Below, one piece after another: positions 7,945 through 15,949 of a stretch of DNA of 64,000 bases. Both the position numbers and the translations under genes were made by a program. The stretch is taken from the NCBI RefSeq assembly GCF_026891035.1, contig NZ_JAPTGG010000007.1, positions 124,001 through 188,000 of the forward strand, given 5' to 3'. The notes beneath the pieces were generated by a model that did no database searches, was not told the DNA's origin, and was given only the letters and a program-made list of their open reading frames with translations. Source of the DNA: Dasania phycosphaerae. GTDB lineage: Bacteria > Pseudomonadota > Gammaproteobacteria > Pseudomonadales > Dasaniaceae. Numbering within the stretch: position 1 is the stretch's first letter; the number at the start of each line of letters is the position of its first letter.

Positions 7945-10128
7945 ATGCCAAATGTAAAAGGTCAAAAAAAATTTTTAAGTTGCAGTATCGCAGGGCTATT
8001 GTCTACCGCTATGACCTTGCCCGTATCTGCAGCGGTACTGGAAGAAGTCATGGTAACCGCTCAGAAGCGCGAACAAAGCCTGCAAGATGTAGGTATATCC
8101 GTTTCTGCATTCAGCGGCGACCAGCTAAAAGATTTGGGTGTGACTAACAGCACTGAAATCGTGCAACAAATACCAGGCATGCAACTGCAAACTTTTACCC
8201 CCGCTTTCACCATTATCAACTTACGGGGTATCTCCCAAAATAATTTTCAAGACAACTTAGAAGCGCCGGTGGCGGTTTATGTTGATGGTGCCTATGTGCC
8301 CAGCATGAATGCCATTAACGGCCAGCTGTTTGATGTGGGGCGGGTAGAAGTTTTGCGTGGTCCGCAGGGCACCTTATTTGGTCGTAACAGTACCGGTGGC
8401 TTAGTGCATTACCTTACCCGCGGTGCCGACGCGCAAGAGCTAAATGGCTATATGGAAGTGACGGCGGGTGAATTTGATATGCGCGCCGTAGAAGGTGCAG
8501 TCGGTGGCGCTATCAGTGACTCGGTGCGCGCGCGTGTTGCCGGGCGCTGGATGGAGCACGATGGCTATGTGGAGTCACAAACACCGGGTATACGCGATGC
8601 CCACGGTGCCAATGGTTACAGCCTACGCGGTGCTTTTGAAATTGATATTACTGACAACTTGCTAGCTGATTTACGATTAGGCGTGGCAGAAGACAGCGAT
8701 GTGCCTTCGGGCACTTACTCAATAAATTTTGCCAGCGCGGATCCTAACACGGGTTTGGGGGTGCAGGCACCGGGCCGTTTAACGGATGGCTTAGAACATG
8801 CTTCCAGCATAGAGGGCAGCTTCGATCGTGATATGACTAACTTTACCGGCACCTTAACCTGGTCGCTGGCTGATGATATGGAGTTGGTGTCTATTACGAA
8901 TTACCTGGAGCTAGAAAAAGATTATTTAGAAGATGCCGGCGGCGGTTTGTTTTTCTTTCCTTATACCGTCAACACCGAGTTTGATAGTTTTTCACAAGAG
9001 CTACGTTTATCGGGCAGCGATGAGGGCATACGCTGGCAAACCGGGCTCTATTATTTGGACATGACTACAGATAATTTTCAGCGGGTTGCTGGTGCGGCCA
9101 TATTGGGGGCTGCAACGGAAACAGCGCTACAAGATAGCATTGCCAGCTTGGATTCCAAAAACTGGTCGGTGTTTGGGCAGGTGGAATTCGACCTTAGCGA
9201 TCAGCTGACATTGATTGCCGGTTTGCGCTGGTCGGAAGATGACAAAAGCATAGACTTCGCACAATTTTACGAAGAGCTGGGGGCAGGCACGCCTCGCACG
9301 CAGCTATTTGATATCGCCGCCGTGCCAATTAACGATATCGATAACATAGATTACCAAGACTATGCCGCCCGCTTACAGTTGAACTACACCACCGAAGAGG
9401 GCGCTTTATTTTATGGCTCTATTAATCGCGGTATTAAAGGCGGCAACTGGTCGGTAGACCCTGTGGGCGGTGTGGCTGCAGGCGACCCCGCAAACTTAAA
9501 ACATGATGAAGAAGTGCTGCTGTCTTATGAGCTAGGTGTCAAAACAGACTTGAGCGATTGGGCGCGGTTGAATAGCTCCATTTATTACTACGATTACAAT
9601 GATTACCAGGCATTTTCTTTATTGAACCTAACGCCACAGGTAACTAATTCCGACGCTAGCTCTTATGGTGGTGAGATAGAGCTGACTATGTCGCCAATAG
9701 AAGGCATGGATCTGCTATTGGGCTTGGCCTATATAGATTCTGAAGTTGATGCCGTGCCCGATGTATTTGGCGGCACCGTAAAAACAGAGTTCCCCAATGC
9801 GCCCAAACTTAGCGTTAACTTATTAGCGCGCTATCAGTGGGAGGCACTGGGCGGCCGCGTGGCTGTACAGGCCGATGGTGTGTGGAACGATGATCAATAT
9901 ATAGAAGCCACCAACTCACAAATTTCCGAAGAAGATGCTCACCTAGTGTGGAATGCGCGCGTCTCTTATGCCTCTTTAGATGAAACCTGGAAAGTGACAG
10001 CCTGGGTGAAAAATGTAGGCGATGAAGAATACCGCATGTACAACTTGGATCTGGGCTTACTGGGTATTAGTGAAGAGGTTTATGCGCCACCGCGTTGGGC
10101 CGGTGTCACGGCTACCTACAATTTTTAA
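7945..10128 (+). CDS. TonB-dependent outer-membrane receptor (amine cluster)
   Basis: 727 residues. A signal peptide (1-30, cleaved after PVSAA) is followed by EEVMVTAQKREQ, the usual TonB-box region, then the plug domain with VEVLRGPQGTLFGRNSTGG (about 125-150). The remainder is a beta-barrel of alternating aromatic strands ending in aromatic YNF, the outer-membrane C-terminal signature. It belongs to the large receptor family common in marine gammaproteobacteria and sphingomonads, which takes up varied organic substrates, not only iron chelates. AAAGGAGAG precedes the ATG. The position between a FeaR-like regulator and amine-oxidation genes suggests it imports the amine or a compound that yields it; the ligand cannot be read from sequence. 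Confidence 0.88.
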   Translation: MPNVKGQKKFLSCSIAGLLSTAMTLPVSAAVLEEVMVTAQKREQSLQDVGISVSAFSGDQLKDLGVTNSTEIVQQIPGMQLQTFTPAFTIINLRGISQNNFQDNLEAPVAVYVDGAYVPSMNAINGQLFDVGRVEVLRGPQGTLFGRNSTGGLVHYLTRGADAQELNGYMEVTAGEFDMRAVEGAVGGAISDSVRARVAGRWMEHDGYVESQTPGIRDAHGANGYSLRGAFEIDITDNLLADLRLGVAEDSDVPSGTYSINFASADPNTGLGVQAPGRLTDGLEHASSIEGSFDRDMTNFTGTLTWSLADDMELVSITNYLELEKDYLEDAGGGLFFFPYTVNTEFDSFSQELRLSGSDEGIRWQTGLYYLDMTTDNFQRVAGAAILGAATETALQDSIASLDSKNWSVFGQVEFDLSDQLTLIAGLRWSEDDKSIDFAQFYEELGAGTPRTQLFDIAAVPINDIDNIDYQDYAARLQLNYTTEEGALFYGSINRGIKGGNWSVDPVGGVAAGDPANLKHDEEVLLSYELGVKTDLSDWARLNSSIYYYDYNDYQAFSLLNLTPQVTNSDASSYGGEIELTMSPIEGMDLLLGLAYIDSEVDAVPDVFGGTVKTEFPNAPKLSVNLLARYQWEALGGRVAVQADGVWNDDQYIEATNSQISEEDAHLVWNARVSYASLDETWKVTAWVKNVGDEEYRMYNLDLGLLGISEEVYAPPRWAGVTATYNF

Positions 10129-10140
10129 AGTAGCCAGTTA

Positions 10141-10173
10141 GCAGTGCTTGCTAACGAATAGAGCAAGCACTGC
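10141..10173 (+). other. perfect 12-bp hairpin between receptor and aldehyde dehydrogenase genes
   Basis: GCAGTGCTTGCT (10141-10152) pairs exactly with AGCAAGCACTGC (10162-10173) across a 9-base loop. No T-run follows on the plus strand, so it does not look like a full terminator. It could partly terminate or stabilise the receptor mRNA and so set receptor level apart from the downstream enzymes. Confidence 0.6.
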
Positions 10174-10213
10174 GTATTAAAAAGATGATGGCGCTGTTTT
10201 AGGAGTAAAAAAG

Positions 10214-11635
10214 ATGAGTGGCCTAGGATTGATTATTAACGGCAAACGGGTAGCTACAGCAGAGAGCTTTGATGTTATCAACCCCGCCACAGAACAAAGC
10301 GTTGCCCAGTGTCCGCAAGCTAGCCAGGCTCATGTAGATCAAGCGGTAGCTGCCGCAAGGGCGGCGTTTACGGATTGGAGTCAGGTTGATGATCAAGAGC
10401 GCAAAGCAGCCGTGCATAAAATTGCCGACTTGCTGGAGGAGCATGCTGTTGAACTAACACGCTTAATTACCCAAGAGCAGGGTAAACCGCTACAGGGCTT
10501 TGCCGGTTTGGGCTCAGAGTTTGAACTCGCTGGCGCAGTAGCTTGGTGTCGAACCACCGCCGAGTTAGATTTGCCGGTAAAAGTGTTGCAGGACGACGAG
10601 ACTCAGCGCGTTGAGTTGCACCGCAAACCGCTGGGAGTGGTGGGTTCTATCACGCCTTGGAACTGGCCTTTACTAATTGCCATTTGGCATGTAATCCCCG
10701 CCATACGCAGCGGTAATACCGTTGTGCTAAAACCTTCGCCGTTTACGCCTTTAGCGACACTGCGCTTTGTTGAGTTGGCTAATCAAGTACTGCCCGCCGG
10801 TGTATTAAATAGCGTGACGGGTGGTGGTGATATAGGCTCGTATATGAGTGCGCATGAGGGCATTAATAAAATGGTTTTTACTGGCTCTACCGCAACCGGC
10901 AAAAAAATCATGCAAGGTGCCGCCAGTAATTTAAAACGCTTAACCTTAGAGCTGGGTGGCAACGATGCCGGTATCGTATTGCCAGATGTTGATGTCGATG
11001 CTGTAGCCATGGGTATCTTTGCCACTGCTTTTATTAACGCTGGCCAAACTTGTGCGGCGTTAAAGCGCCTGTATGTGCACGAAGATGTTTACGAGCCTTT
11101 GTGTGCCGCATTAAAGGCAATTGCGGATAGCACGACACTGGGCAATGGCTTAGATACCGGTGTGGATTTTGGCCCTGTACAAAACCCTGCGCAGTTAAAA
11201 ATTGTAGAAAGCTTGGCGCGGGATGCCGAGCAGCAGGGCGGCCGTTTTCTCAGTGGCGGCCATGCTCCGCAAGGGCCCGGATTCTTTTTCCCCATTACAC
11301 TGGTGGCCGATGTGACGGACGGCTGTCGTTTAGTGGATGAAGAACCCTTTGGCCCAATCTTACCTATAATCAAGTATAGCGATATAGACGATGCCATACG
11401 CAGAGCCAATAACAACGCCTGTGGTTTAGGTGGCTCGATTTGGTCCAGCGATATCAAGCTGGCCGCGCAGCTGGCAAACCGTTTGGAATGTGGCACAGTG
11501 TGGATAAACAACCACGCGGCGGTACAGCCCAACGTGCCTTTTGGTGGGGTTAAACAGTCCGGCTTTGGGGTGGAGTTTGGCAGCGAGGGCTTAGAGGAAT
11601 ACACCTCTATACAGTCAGTTTTTATTCCCAAGTAA
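10214..11635 (+). CDS. NAD(P)-dependent aldehyde dehydrogenase of the amine cluster
   Basis: 473 residues, full length for the family. Visible motifs: substrate/cofactor segment TPWNWPLLIAIWHVIPAI, nucleotide-binding FTGSTATGKKI, general-base Glu in LTLELGGND (E246), catalytic Cys in INAGQTCAALKR (C280), and EEPFGPILP. AGGAG stands 8 bases before the ATG. There is no signal peptide, so it acts in the cytoplasm. Between the receptor and the amine dehydrogenase, the natural substrate is the aldehyde that the dehydrogenase releases (phenylacetaldehyde or a hydroxylated form if the amine is phenylethylamine or tyramine). That specificity is inferred from context; the enzyme class is certain. Confidence 0.88.
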   Translation: MSGLGLIINGKRVATAESFDVINPATEQSVAQCPQASQAHVDQAVAAARAAFTDWSQVDDQERKAAVHKIADLLEEHAVELTRLITQEQGKPLQGFAGLGSEFELAGAVAWCRTTAELDLPVKVLQDDETQRVELHRKPLGVVGSITPWNWPLLIAIWHVIPAIRSGNTVVLKPSPFTPLATLRFVELANQVLPAGVLNSVTGGGDIGSYMSAHEGINKMVFTGSTATGKKIMQGAASNLKRLTLELGGNDAGIVLPDVDVDAVAMGIFATAFINAGQTCAALKRLYVHEDVYEPLCAALKAIADSTTLGNGLDTGVDFGPVQNPAQLKIVESLARDAEQQGGRFLSGGHAPQGPGFFFPITLVADVTDGCRLVDEEPFGPILPIIKYSDIDDAIRRANNNACGLGGSIWSSDIKLAAQLANRLECGTVWINNHAAVQPNVPFGGVKQSGFGVEFGSEGLEEYTSIQSVFIPK

Positions 11636-11698
11636 ACCAGCGCTAGGCTTAATAGGATACAGGCCACTGTTGATCAAGACGGAAAAAGAGATAAAACC

Positions 11699-12892
11699 AT
11701 GTACCGTACAAAAACGTTTCATTTTTTAGCGCGAATAGTTGTCACTTGCTTGGCTTCAGTTGTGGCTGCTAGCAGCTATGCCGCTAAAGCAGAAATGCCG
11801 CCCTTGGCCATAGAAGAAATTGGCCGTATAGAAAAGCTGCCGGCCAGTTACCCAGAAGATTGGGTGCTTATCGATGAGTCCAGCTTTTTTAATATGTATG
11901 GCGGCAAGGTTATTATTTTAGATGTGGCTGAAAAAGATCACCCCAAACGCATGAAGGGCATGTTGAGTAAAAGCATGTTGGGCAATTTTACTCAATCTGC
12001 TAAGCGCGGTGAGTATTACATTATAGAGTCGTTTCACGAGCGCGGTTCACGCGGGAAAAAATTTGATGTGCTGGTTATTTATGACAAGCAAACCTTAAAT
12101 ATTAAAAAAGAAATCCTCTGGCCCACCGATCGTTTGCAATCTTTGCCTGAGCGTTACTCCATGTCGGTGTCTGCCGATGAGCGCTTGCTGTATGTGTCTA
12201 ATTTTAATCCCGCGGCTTCTTTTACTGTGGTGGATTTAGATAGCAGAGAAATTGTAGAAACTATAGGCACGCCGGGTTGTGTACTGACTTATCCCATGGG
12301 CAAGCGCAGGGTGGTGTCTATATGTAGTAATGGCGGCTTACTGACCACGGTGTTAAATGATGATGGTACGTTAAAGTCCCGCCATCGCATGGCGTCTTTT
12401 TTTGATACCGACGACAGCGCTGTTTTTGAATGGCCAGTGTTGGTGGGCGGCAAGGCCTATTTCCCCAGTTTTCACGGCGATTTACACGTAATAGATTTTA
12501 GCGGTGAGGTGGCTGAGTATCAGGGAAAGTGGAGCTTAACCAATAAGCAGGAGCGCGCAGCAAACTGGCGCCCAGGTGGCTTAGCCCTTACCGACAGGGA
12601 TGATGCCGGTCACCTCTATATTATTATGCAGCCCGATGGCCACGAAGGTACACAAACCCATGGGGGTAGCCAGGTATGGGTGTTTGATTTGAAAACAAAA
12701 AAACGCTTGCGCATTATTGAGGTGCCTAACTGGGCGGTGTCGCTGGCAGTGACTCGTGGCGATAATCCCAAATTGGTGATTACCAATGGTGAAATGAATC
12801 TGGACATCTTTAATGCAAAAGATGGCAGCTTTATACACACGGTTACGGACTTTAATAACATAACTCCCTTGTTAATACACAAGTCTTATTAA
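11699..12892 (+). CDS. aauB: amine dehydrogenase heavy (large, alpha) subunit, MauB/AauB family
   Basis: 397 residues with an N-terminal export signal ending near SSYAAKA, so the mature protein is periplasmic. It is a seven-bladed beta-propeller: repeated beta segments such as RLLYVSNFNPAASFTVVDLD and GGSQVWVFDLKTKKRLRII are typical of this family. The subunit binds two small subunits in an alpha2-beta2 enzyme and forms part of the substrate channel; the cofactor is on the small subunit. It starts the order heavy chain-MauE-MauD-light chain, matching the mau and aau clusters. The light chain points to aromatic amine dehydrogenase, hence the symbol, which is given by context. Confidence 0.9.
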   Translation: MYRTKTFHFLARIVVTCLASVVAASSYAAKAEMPPLAIEEIGRIEKLPASYPEDWVLIDESSFFNMYGGKVIILDVAEKDHPKRMKGMLSKSMLGNFTQSAKRGEYYIIESFHERGSRGKKFDVLVIYDKQTLNIKKEILWPTDRLQSLPERYSMSVSADERLLYVSNFNPAASFTVVDLDSREIVETIGTPGCVLTYPMGKRRVVSICSNGGLLTTVLNDDGTLKSRHRMASFFDTDDSAVFEWPVLVGGKAYFPSFHGDLHVIDFSGEVAEYQGKWSLTNKQERAANWRPGGLALTDRDDAGHLYIIMQPDGHEGTQTHGGSQVWVFDLKTKKRLRIIEVPNWAVSLAVTRGDNPKLVITNGEMNLDIFNAKDGSFIHTVTDFNNITPLLIHKSY

Positions 12893-12900
12893 ACCGTGTT

Positions 12901-12905
12901 GGAGG
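12901..12905 (+). promoter_or_regulatory. Shine-Dalgarno that sets the mauE-like start
   Basis: GGAGG lies 8 bases before the ATG at 12914. An upstream in-frame GTG at 12896 would place this site inside the gene, so the ATG is preferred. Confidence 0.7.
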
Positions 12906-12913
12906 TTGAGGGA

Positions 12914-13453
12914 ATGGAATTAGTTTCAGTACTAGTGAATGCCGCAGCGCTATTTTTATTATGGCTGTTTGTGGCTGCGGGCTCGCATAAGTTACAAAGC
13001 AATAATAGCGAATACTATGAAGTGATTTTTGCTGGCTACGGTATTCAATCCGCATTTTTAGCGCAGCAACTGCCTAAGCTAGTCGGTGTAATTGAAGTGG
13101 TAGTGGGGATGCTGTTATTGGTGCCGGCCTTGCGACCTTGGGGCGCTGCCGCTGCGGCTGTCATTTTGGCGGCTTATGCACTATTGATTTTATTACAGTT
13201 ATTGCAAGGTAAGTCAGGCATGGACTGTGGTTGTGCTGGGCCTGATGGCGAAATAAAAATTAGCCCAGCGTTATTGCTAAGAAATTTAGTGTTGTTGAGC
13301 CTGGCTGTGTTTTGTTGGCAGGCGGTAGTTACAGTTGGCGTGATGCCTTGGCTAATATCGGTATTAGCGGCCACTGTTTTAATACTGGTGTATTTAAGCG
13401 GCGAACAACTCATGGTAACGGCGCAAAGAATTCAATTAATACAAAGGGGTTAA
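12914..13453 (+). CDS. aauE: amine dehydrogenase maturation protein, MauE family
   Basis: 179 residues from the ATG at 12914. Four or five hydrophobic membrane segments are visible (starting LVNAAALFLLWLFVAAG and ending LISVLAATVLILVYLSG), the DoxX-like layout of MauE. A CGC motif (GMDCGCAGPDG) sits in a loop and may act in thiol chemistry. In the methylamine and aromatic amine clusters MauE is needed together with MauD to produce a stable small subunit, which has many disulfides. The gene follows the heavy-chain gene by 21 bases, and the next gene begins 2 bases after its stop, so translation is probably coupled. Confidence 0.88.
   Translation: MELVSVLVNAAALFLLWLFVAAGSHKLQSNNSEYYEVIFAGYGIQSAFLAQQLPKLVGVIEVVVGMLLLVPALRPWGAAAAAVILAAYALLILLQLLQGKSGMDCGCAGPDGEIKISPALLLRNLVLLSLAVFCWQAVVTVGVMPWLISVLAATVLILVYLSGEQLMVTAQRIQLIQRG
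13443..13449 (+). promoter_or_regulatory. Shine-Dalgarno for the TTG start of mauD-like gene
   Basis: AAAGGGG lies at the end of the preceding gene, 6 bases before TTG at 13456. The longer open frame from 13312 would overlap mauE by 140 bases and has no family support. Confidence 0.65.
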
Positions 13454-13455
13454 GC

Positions 13456-14055
13456 TTGGACATACTTGTGATTTCAAATATTGTGTTGTGGATTGCCGTA
13501 GTGATTATGGCAGTTGTGATTTTTGCCCTAACCAGACAAATAGGGGTGCTCTTTGAAAGAGTGGCTCCGGCAGGGGCTTTGGCGGTTAATCAAAACTTGA
13601 AAGTGGGGCAGGTCGCGCCGGAGTTGTCGTTGCAGACTATGGATAATCAATTGCTTAATGTCGGCGGTGCATCTGAGGATGGACGTTCACAGTTACTGTT
13701 TTGGGTGTCGCCGGAATGCCCGGTGTGCAAAACCTTATTGCCCGCGTTAAAAAGCGCCGCCAAGGCCGAGTCCGATTGGCTTAAATTAGTACTGGCCAGT
13801 GATGGTATGGAGTTGGACCATCAGGCTTATGTAAAACAGTACGATTTACAAGGGCACCCTTATATTGTTTCTGAATTGCTAGGTAAAACCTATGGCGTGG
13901 CCAAACTGCCTTATGCGGTAGTGATAGATGAGCAGGGCAAGATAGCCTCTATGGGTATTATCAATTCACGCGAACATTTGGAGAGTTTGTTTGAAGCTAA
14001 GGAGCGCAAGGTTGCCTCCATACAAGATTATTTAAGCAATCGTGTTGGCCACTAG
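13456..14055 (+). CDS. aauD: thioredoxin-like amine dehydrogenase maturation protein, MauD family
   Basis: 199 residues from a TTG start. One N-terminal membrane anchor (VISNIVLWIAVVIMAVVIFAL) puts the rest in the periplasm. The thioredoxin fold carries the active-site CPVC (C88-C91, in SPECPVCKTLLP) and the cis-proline segment KLPYAVVID. MauD is required for correct disulfide formation in the small subunit; its loss in known clusters leaves the small subunit degraded. The length from the TTG agrees with the usual 200 residues. It lies between MauE and the small subunit, as in both mau and aau clusters. Confidence 0.9.
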   Translation: MDILVISNIVLWIAVVIMAVVIFALTRQIGVLFERVAPAGALAVNQNLKVGQVAPELSLQTMDNQLLNVGGASEDGRSQLLFWVSPECPVCKTLLPALKSAAKAESDWLKLVLASDGMELDHQAYVKQYDLQGHPYIVSELLGKTYGVAKLPYAVVIDEQGKIASMGIINSREHLESLFEAKERKVASIQDYLSNRVGH

Positions 14056-14076
14056 AGATCACTAAGGTTTATAACA

Positions 14077-14592
14077 ATGAAAATACTGGATAAATTTTTT
14101 GAGCGCACGGCCAGATCGGTGGCGCAGCAATCTTCCCGGCGCGGTTTGTTAAAAAACTTAGGTGCAGCATTAGTGGGCGGTGCCAGCATACCCTTATTAC
14201 CGGTAGCCAGAGCCGCTGAGCCCGCACCGAAAATGCCTGCGGAAGAGGGCGATCCGGCCAGCTGTGAATATTGGCGTTATTGCGCGGTGGATGGTTTTCT
14301 CTGCCAGTGTTGTGGCGGCACTTATAACTCCTGCCCGCCGGGTACAGAGATGTCCACCATTACCTGGGTGGGCACTTGTCGCAACCCCGTGGATGGTCGC
14401 AGCTATGTGATTTCCTATAACGATTGCTGCGGCGTTAATCAATGTGGCACTTGCCTGTGTCAGCGCGATGAGCGCGACCGGCCCTTATATAGATCTGACA
14501 AATCCAACGATATTAATTGGTGTTTGGGCTCCAAGAGTTATGTTTATCACTGCTCTACCGCGATAGTGGTGGGCGTGGCGTTTGAGCAATGA
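14077..14592 (+). CDS. aauA: TTQ amine dehydrogenase light (small, beta) subunit, aromatic-amine type
   Basis: 171 residues and the catalytic subunit. A long Tat-type signal (SRRGLLKNLG, 20-29; hydrophobic to about 46) exports it folded. The two tryptophans that form tryptophan tryptophylquinone are W97 (ITWVGTC) and W148 (INWCLGS), 51 apart, the spacing of the W57/W108 pair in Paracoccus methylamine dehydrogenase. On the same offset, D72 (AVDGFLC) and D116 (YNDCCG) fall on that enzyme's conserved aspartates 32 and 76. The mature part has 14 cysteines; the extra ones in CQCCGG and CGTCLC fit what I recall of Alcaligenes aromatic amine dehydrogenase better than the 12-cysteine methylamine enzyme. 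It overlaps the next gene by 4 bases (ATGA). Confidence 0.93.
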   Translation: MKILDKFFERTARSVAQQSSRRGLLKNLGAALVGGASIPLLPVARAAEPAPKMPAEEGDPASCEYWRYCAVDGFLCQCCGGTYNSCPPGTEMSTITWVGTCRNPVDGRSYVISYNDCCGVNQCGTCLCQRDERDRPLYRSDKSNDINWCLGSKSYVYHCSTAIVVGVAFEQ

Positions 14593-15032
14593 TACGGGCA
14601 CTGCTGCTAATTGCGTTGCTATGGCCAGCCAGCCAGCTTATGGCTGAAGCGGTAAGCAATGAGCGTCGTGCCAAATTTAATTATCAAATGTTTTGCCAGG
14701 GCTGCCATACCCAAGATGGTATGGGGGGCAGGGGGGTACCGCAGCTAAAAGGTTTTATGGGGCATTTTCTTAGCTCGCAGGTGGGCCGTGAATATTTAGT
14801 GCGCGTACCCGGCTCGGCTAATTCGGTGTTGGATGATGAGCAGCTGGCTGAGGTATTAAACTGGATGCTGTTAAATTTTGCAGAAGATAGTTTGCAGGCA
14901 TCGTTTCAACCTTATCAGGCCAGCGAAGTGGCAGGCTACCGGCAACAGCCCTTGATGGAAGTCCTGGCTTATCGCAAAGCCTTGGTTGCAGCGTTGATGA
15001 AGCAAGAGGGCTTAGCGCTATCTTCACCCTAG
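14589..15032 (+). CDS. small periplasmic monohaem cytochrome c of the amine cluster
   Basis: 147 residues. The signal peptide (IRALLLIALLWPASQLMAE) is followed by a single haem-binding CQGCH (C36-H40). GMGGRGVPQLKG follows, and the region near residues 74-90 could supply the axial methionine, but I cannot fix which. The gene overlaps the light-chain gene (ATGA), so they are translated together. The aau cluster of Alcaligenes faecalis, as I recall it, also has a small monohaem cytochrome gene right after aauA. It probably accepts electrons from TTQ directly or through another carrier. It has one haem and is short, so it is not a MauG (dihaem, roughly twice as long). Confidence 0.8.
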   Translation: MIRALLLIALLWPASQLMAEAVSNERRAKFNYQMFCQGCHTQDGMGGRGVPQLKGFMGHFLSSQVGREYLVRVPGSANSVLDDEQLAEVLNWMLLNFAEDSLQASFQPYQASEVAGYRQQPLMEVLAYRKALVAALMKQEGLALSSP

Positions 15033-15072
15033 TGCGGCTACTAATGGGTATAAAGCTAAAAGGTTAATCACA

Positions 15073-15627
15073 ATGAAATACGTAACAATAATAATGCTGT
15101 TGAGTGCGCTGATAACCGCGAATAGCGCAACGGCAGATGCGGCGGATATGGCTAAAACCTGTGCCGCTTGCCACGGCGCTAATGGCATCGCCAGCAATAG
15201 CCAGTGGCCTAATTTGGCGGGTCAGAACAAAGACTATTTAATTGCGCAGCTACAGGCTTTTCGTGACGGCAGCAGAGTCGATCCATTGATGTCACCCAGC
15301 GCCAAGTCACTCAGCGATCAGGATATCGCCGCTCTGGCCACTCACTATGCCAGTTTGCAGCCTGCGGTCAATACTGCCCCAGCCAAACTAAACCTGGCGG
15401 GTATGAATATACGCGCCCGCTGTGTGTCCTGCCACGGCATGGAAGGCAAGCCGGTAAACTCGCAGTGGCCCAATATTAACGGCCAGCAACAGGCGTATTT
15501 AGCCAAGCAATTAACCGCCTTTCGCGATGGCAGCCGTCATAGCGAAATTATGAAGGTCATCGTTAAGGGTTTTAGTGATCAACAGATAGCCGATGTGGCG
15601 GAGTACTACAGCCAAATACCGCGTTAG
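15073..15627 (+). CDS. dihaem cytochrome c4-like electron carrier
   Basis: 184 residues with a signal peptide ending near SATADA. Two cytochrome c domains of about 90 residues each carry CAACH (C30-H34) and CVSCH (C117-H121); each half repeats SQWPNLAGQ/SQWPNINGQ and an AFRDGSR segment, evidence of an internal duplication. This is the cytochrome c4 fold, a soluble or membrane-attached carrier that usually feeds terminal oxidases. It lies 40 bases after the monohaem cytochrome and probably takes the electrons onward. It is the last gene of the amine block; the next gene is efp. Confidence 0.87.
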   Translation: MKYVTIIMLLSALITANSATADAADMAKTCAACHGANGIASNSQWPNLAGQNKDYLIAQLQAFRDGSRVDPLMSPSAKSLSDQDIAALATHYASLQPAVNTAPAKLNLAGMNIRARCVSCHGMEGKPVNSQWPNINGQQQAYLAKQLTAFRDGSRHSEIMKVIVKGFSDQQIADVAEYYSQIPR

Positions 15628-15949
15628 CCTGCCCCTATATGCGTGAGAGCCACTCTTGCCCTTGCGCCTGTGTTTTTAGCCCCCGCCTTTAAATAAACCT
15701 ATGCTGCGTCCGCCTTGGTTAAATTCAAGGCAAGACTGCGGTATAATCGCCCGCAACTAGCTAGCCCCAGGGGTTTTTATCTCTTTGTATCTCCAGCCCG
15801 CTATGCCCAGGTTTTATAGTCGCTAAGTGTTTTTAGTGCCTGCCTGTGACAGCTTTGGGATTAGGGCTAATACCAGGATTTACCAATAAGCTGTTATAAA
15901 TCAACAGTTTATCTAAACTACAAATATATCTGTAAAGGCAGTATGTGAA
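15628..15949 (+). promoter_or_regulatory. 322-base gap upstream of efp, with a candidate -10
   Basis: No open frame. TATAAT at 15742-15747 is a perfect -10, but the -35 is weak (TTAAAT at 15719-15724, 17-base spacer), giving a leader of about 190 bases before efp. I see no strong terminator for the cytochrome operon here. Confidence 0.4.

Noticed and set aside
11089..11667. 192-residue open frame on the minus strand inside the aldehyde dehydrogenase gene
   Set aside because: Antisense to a full-length, clearly conserved dehydrogenase; composition is what one expects from the reverse of such a gene, and no start signal or family is visible.
13312..13455. Upstream extension of the MauD-like frame
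   Set aside because: Would overlap mauE by 140 bases and adds sequence unlike MauD; a Shine-Dalgarno supports the TTG at 13456.
14589..15627. The two cytochromes as a MauG homologue
   Set aside because: One has only a single CXXCH in 147 residues; the other is a 184-residue tandem of c4-type domains. Neither has the size of MauG.
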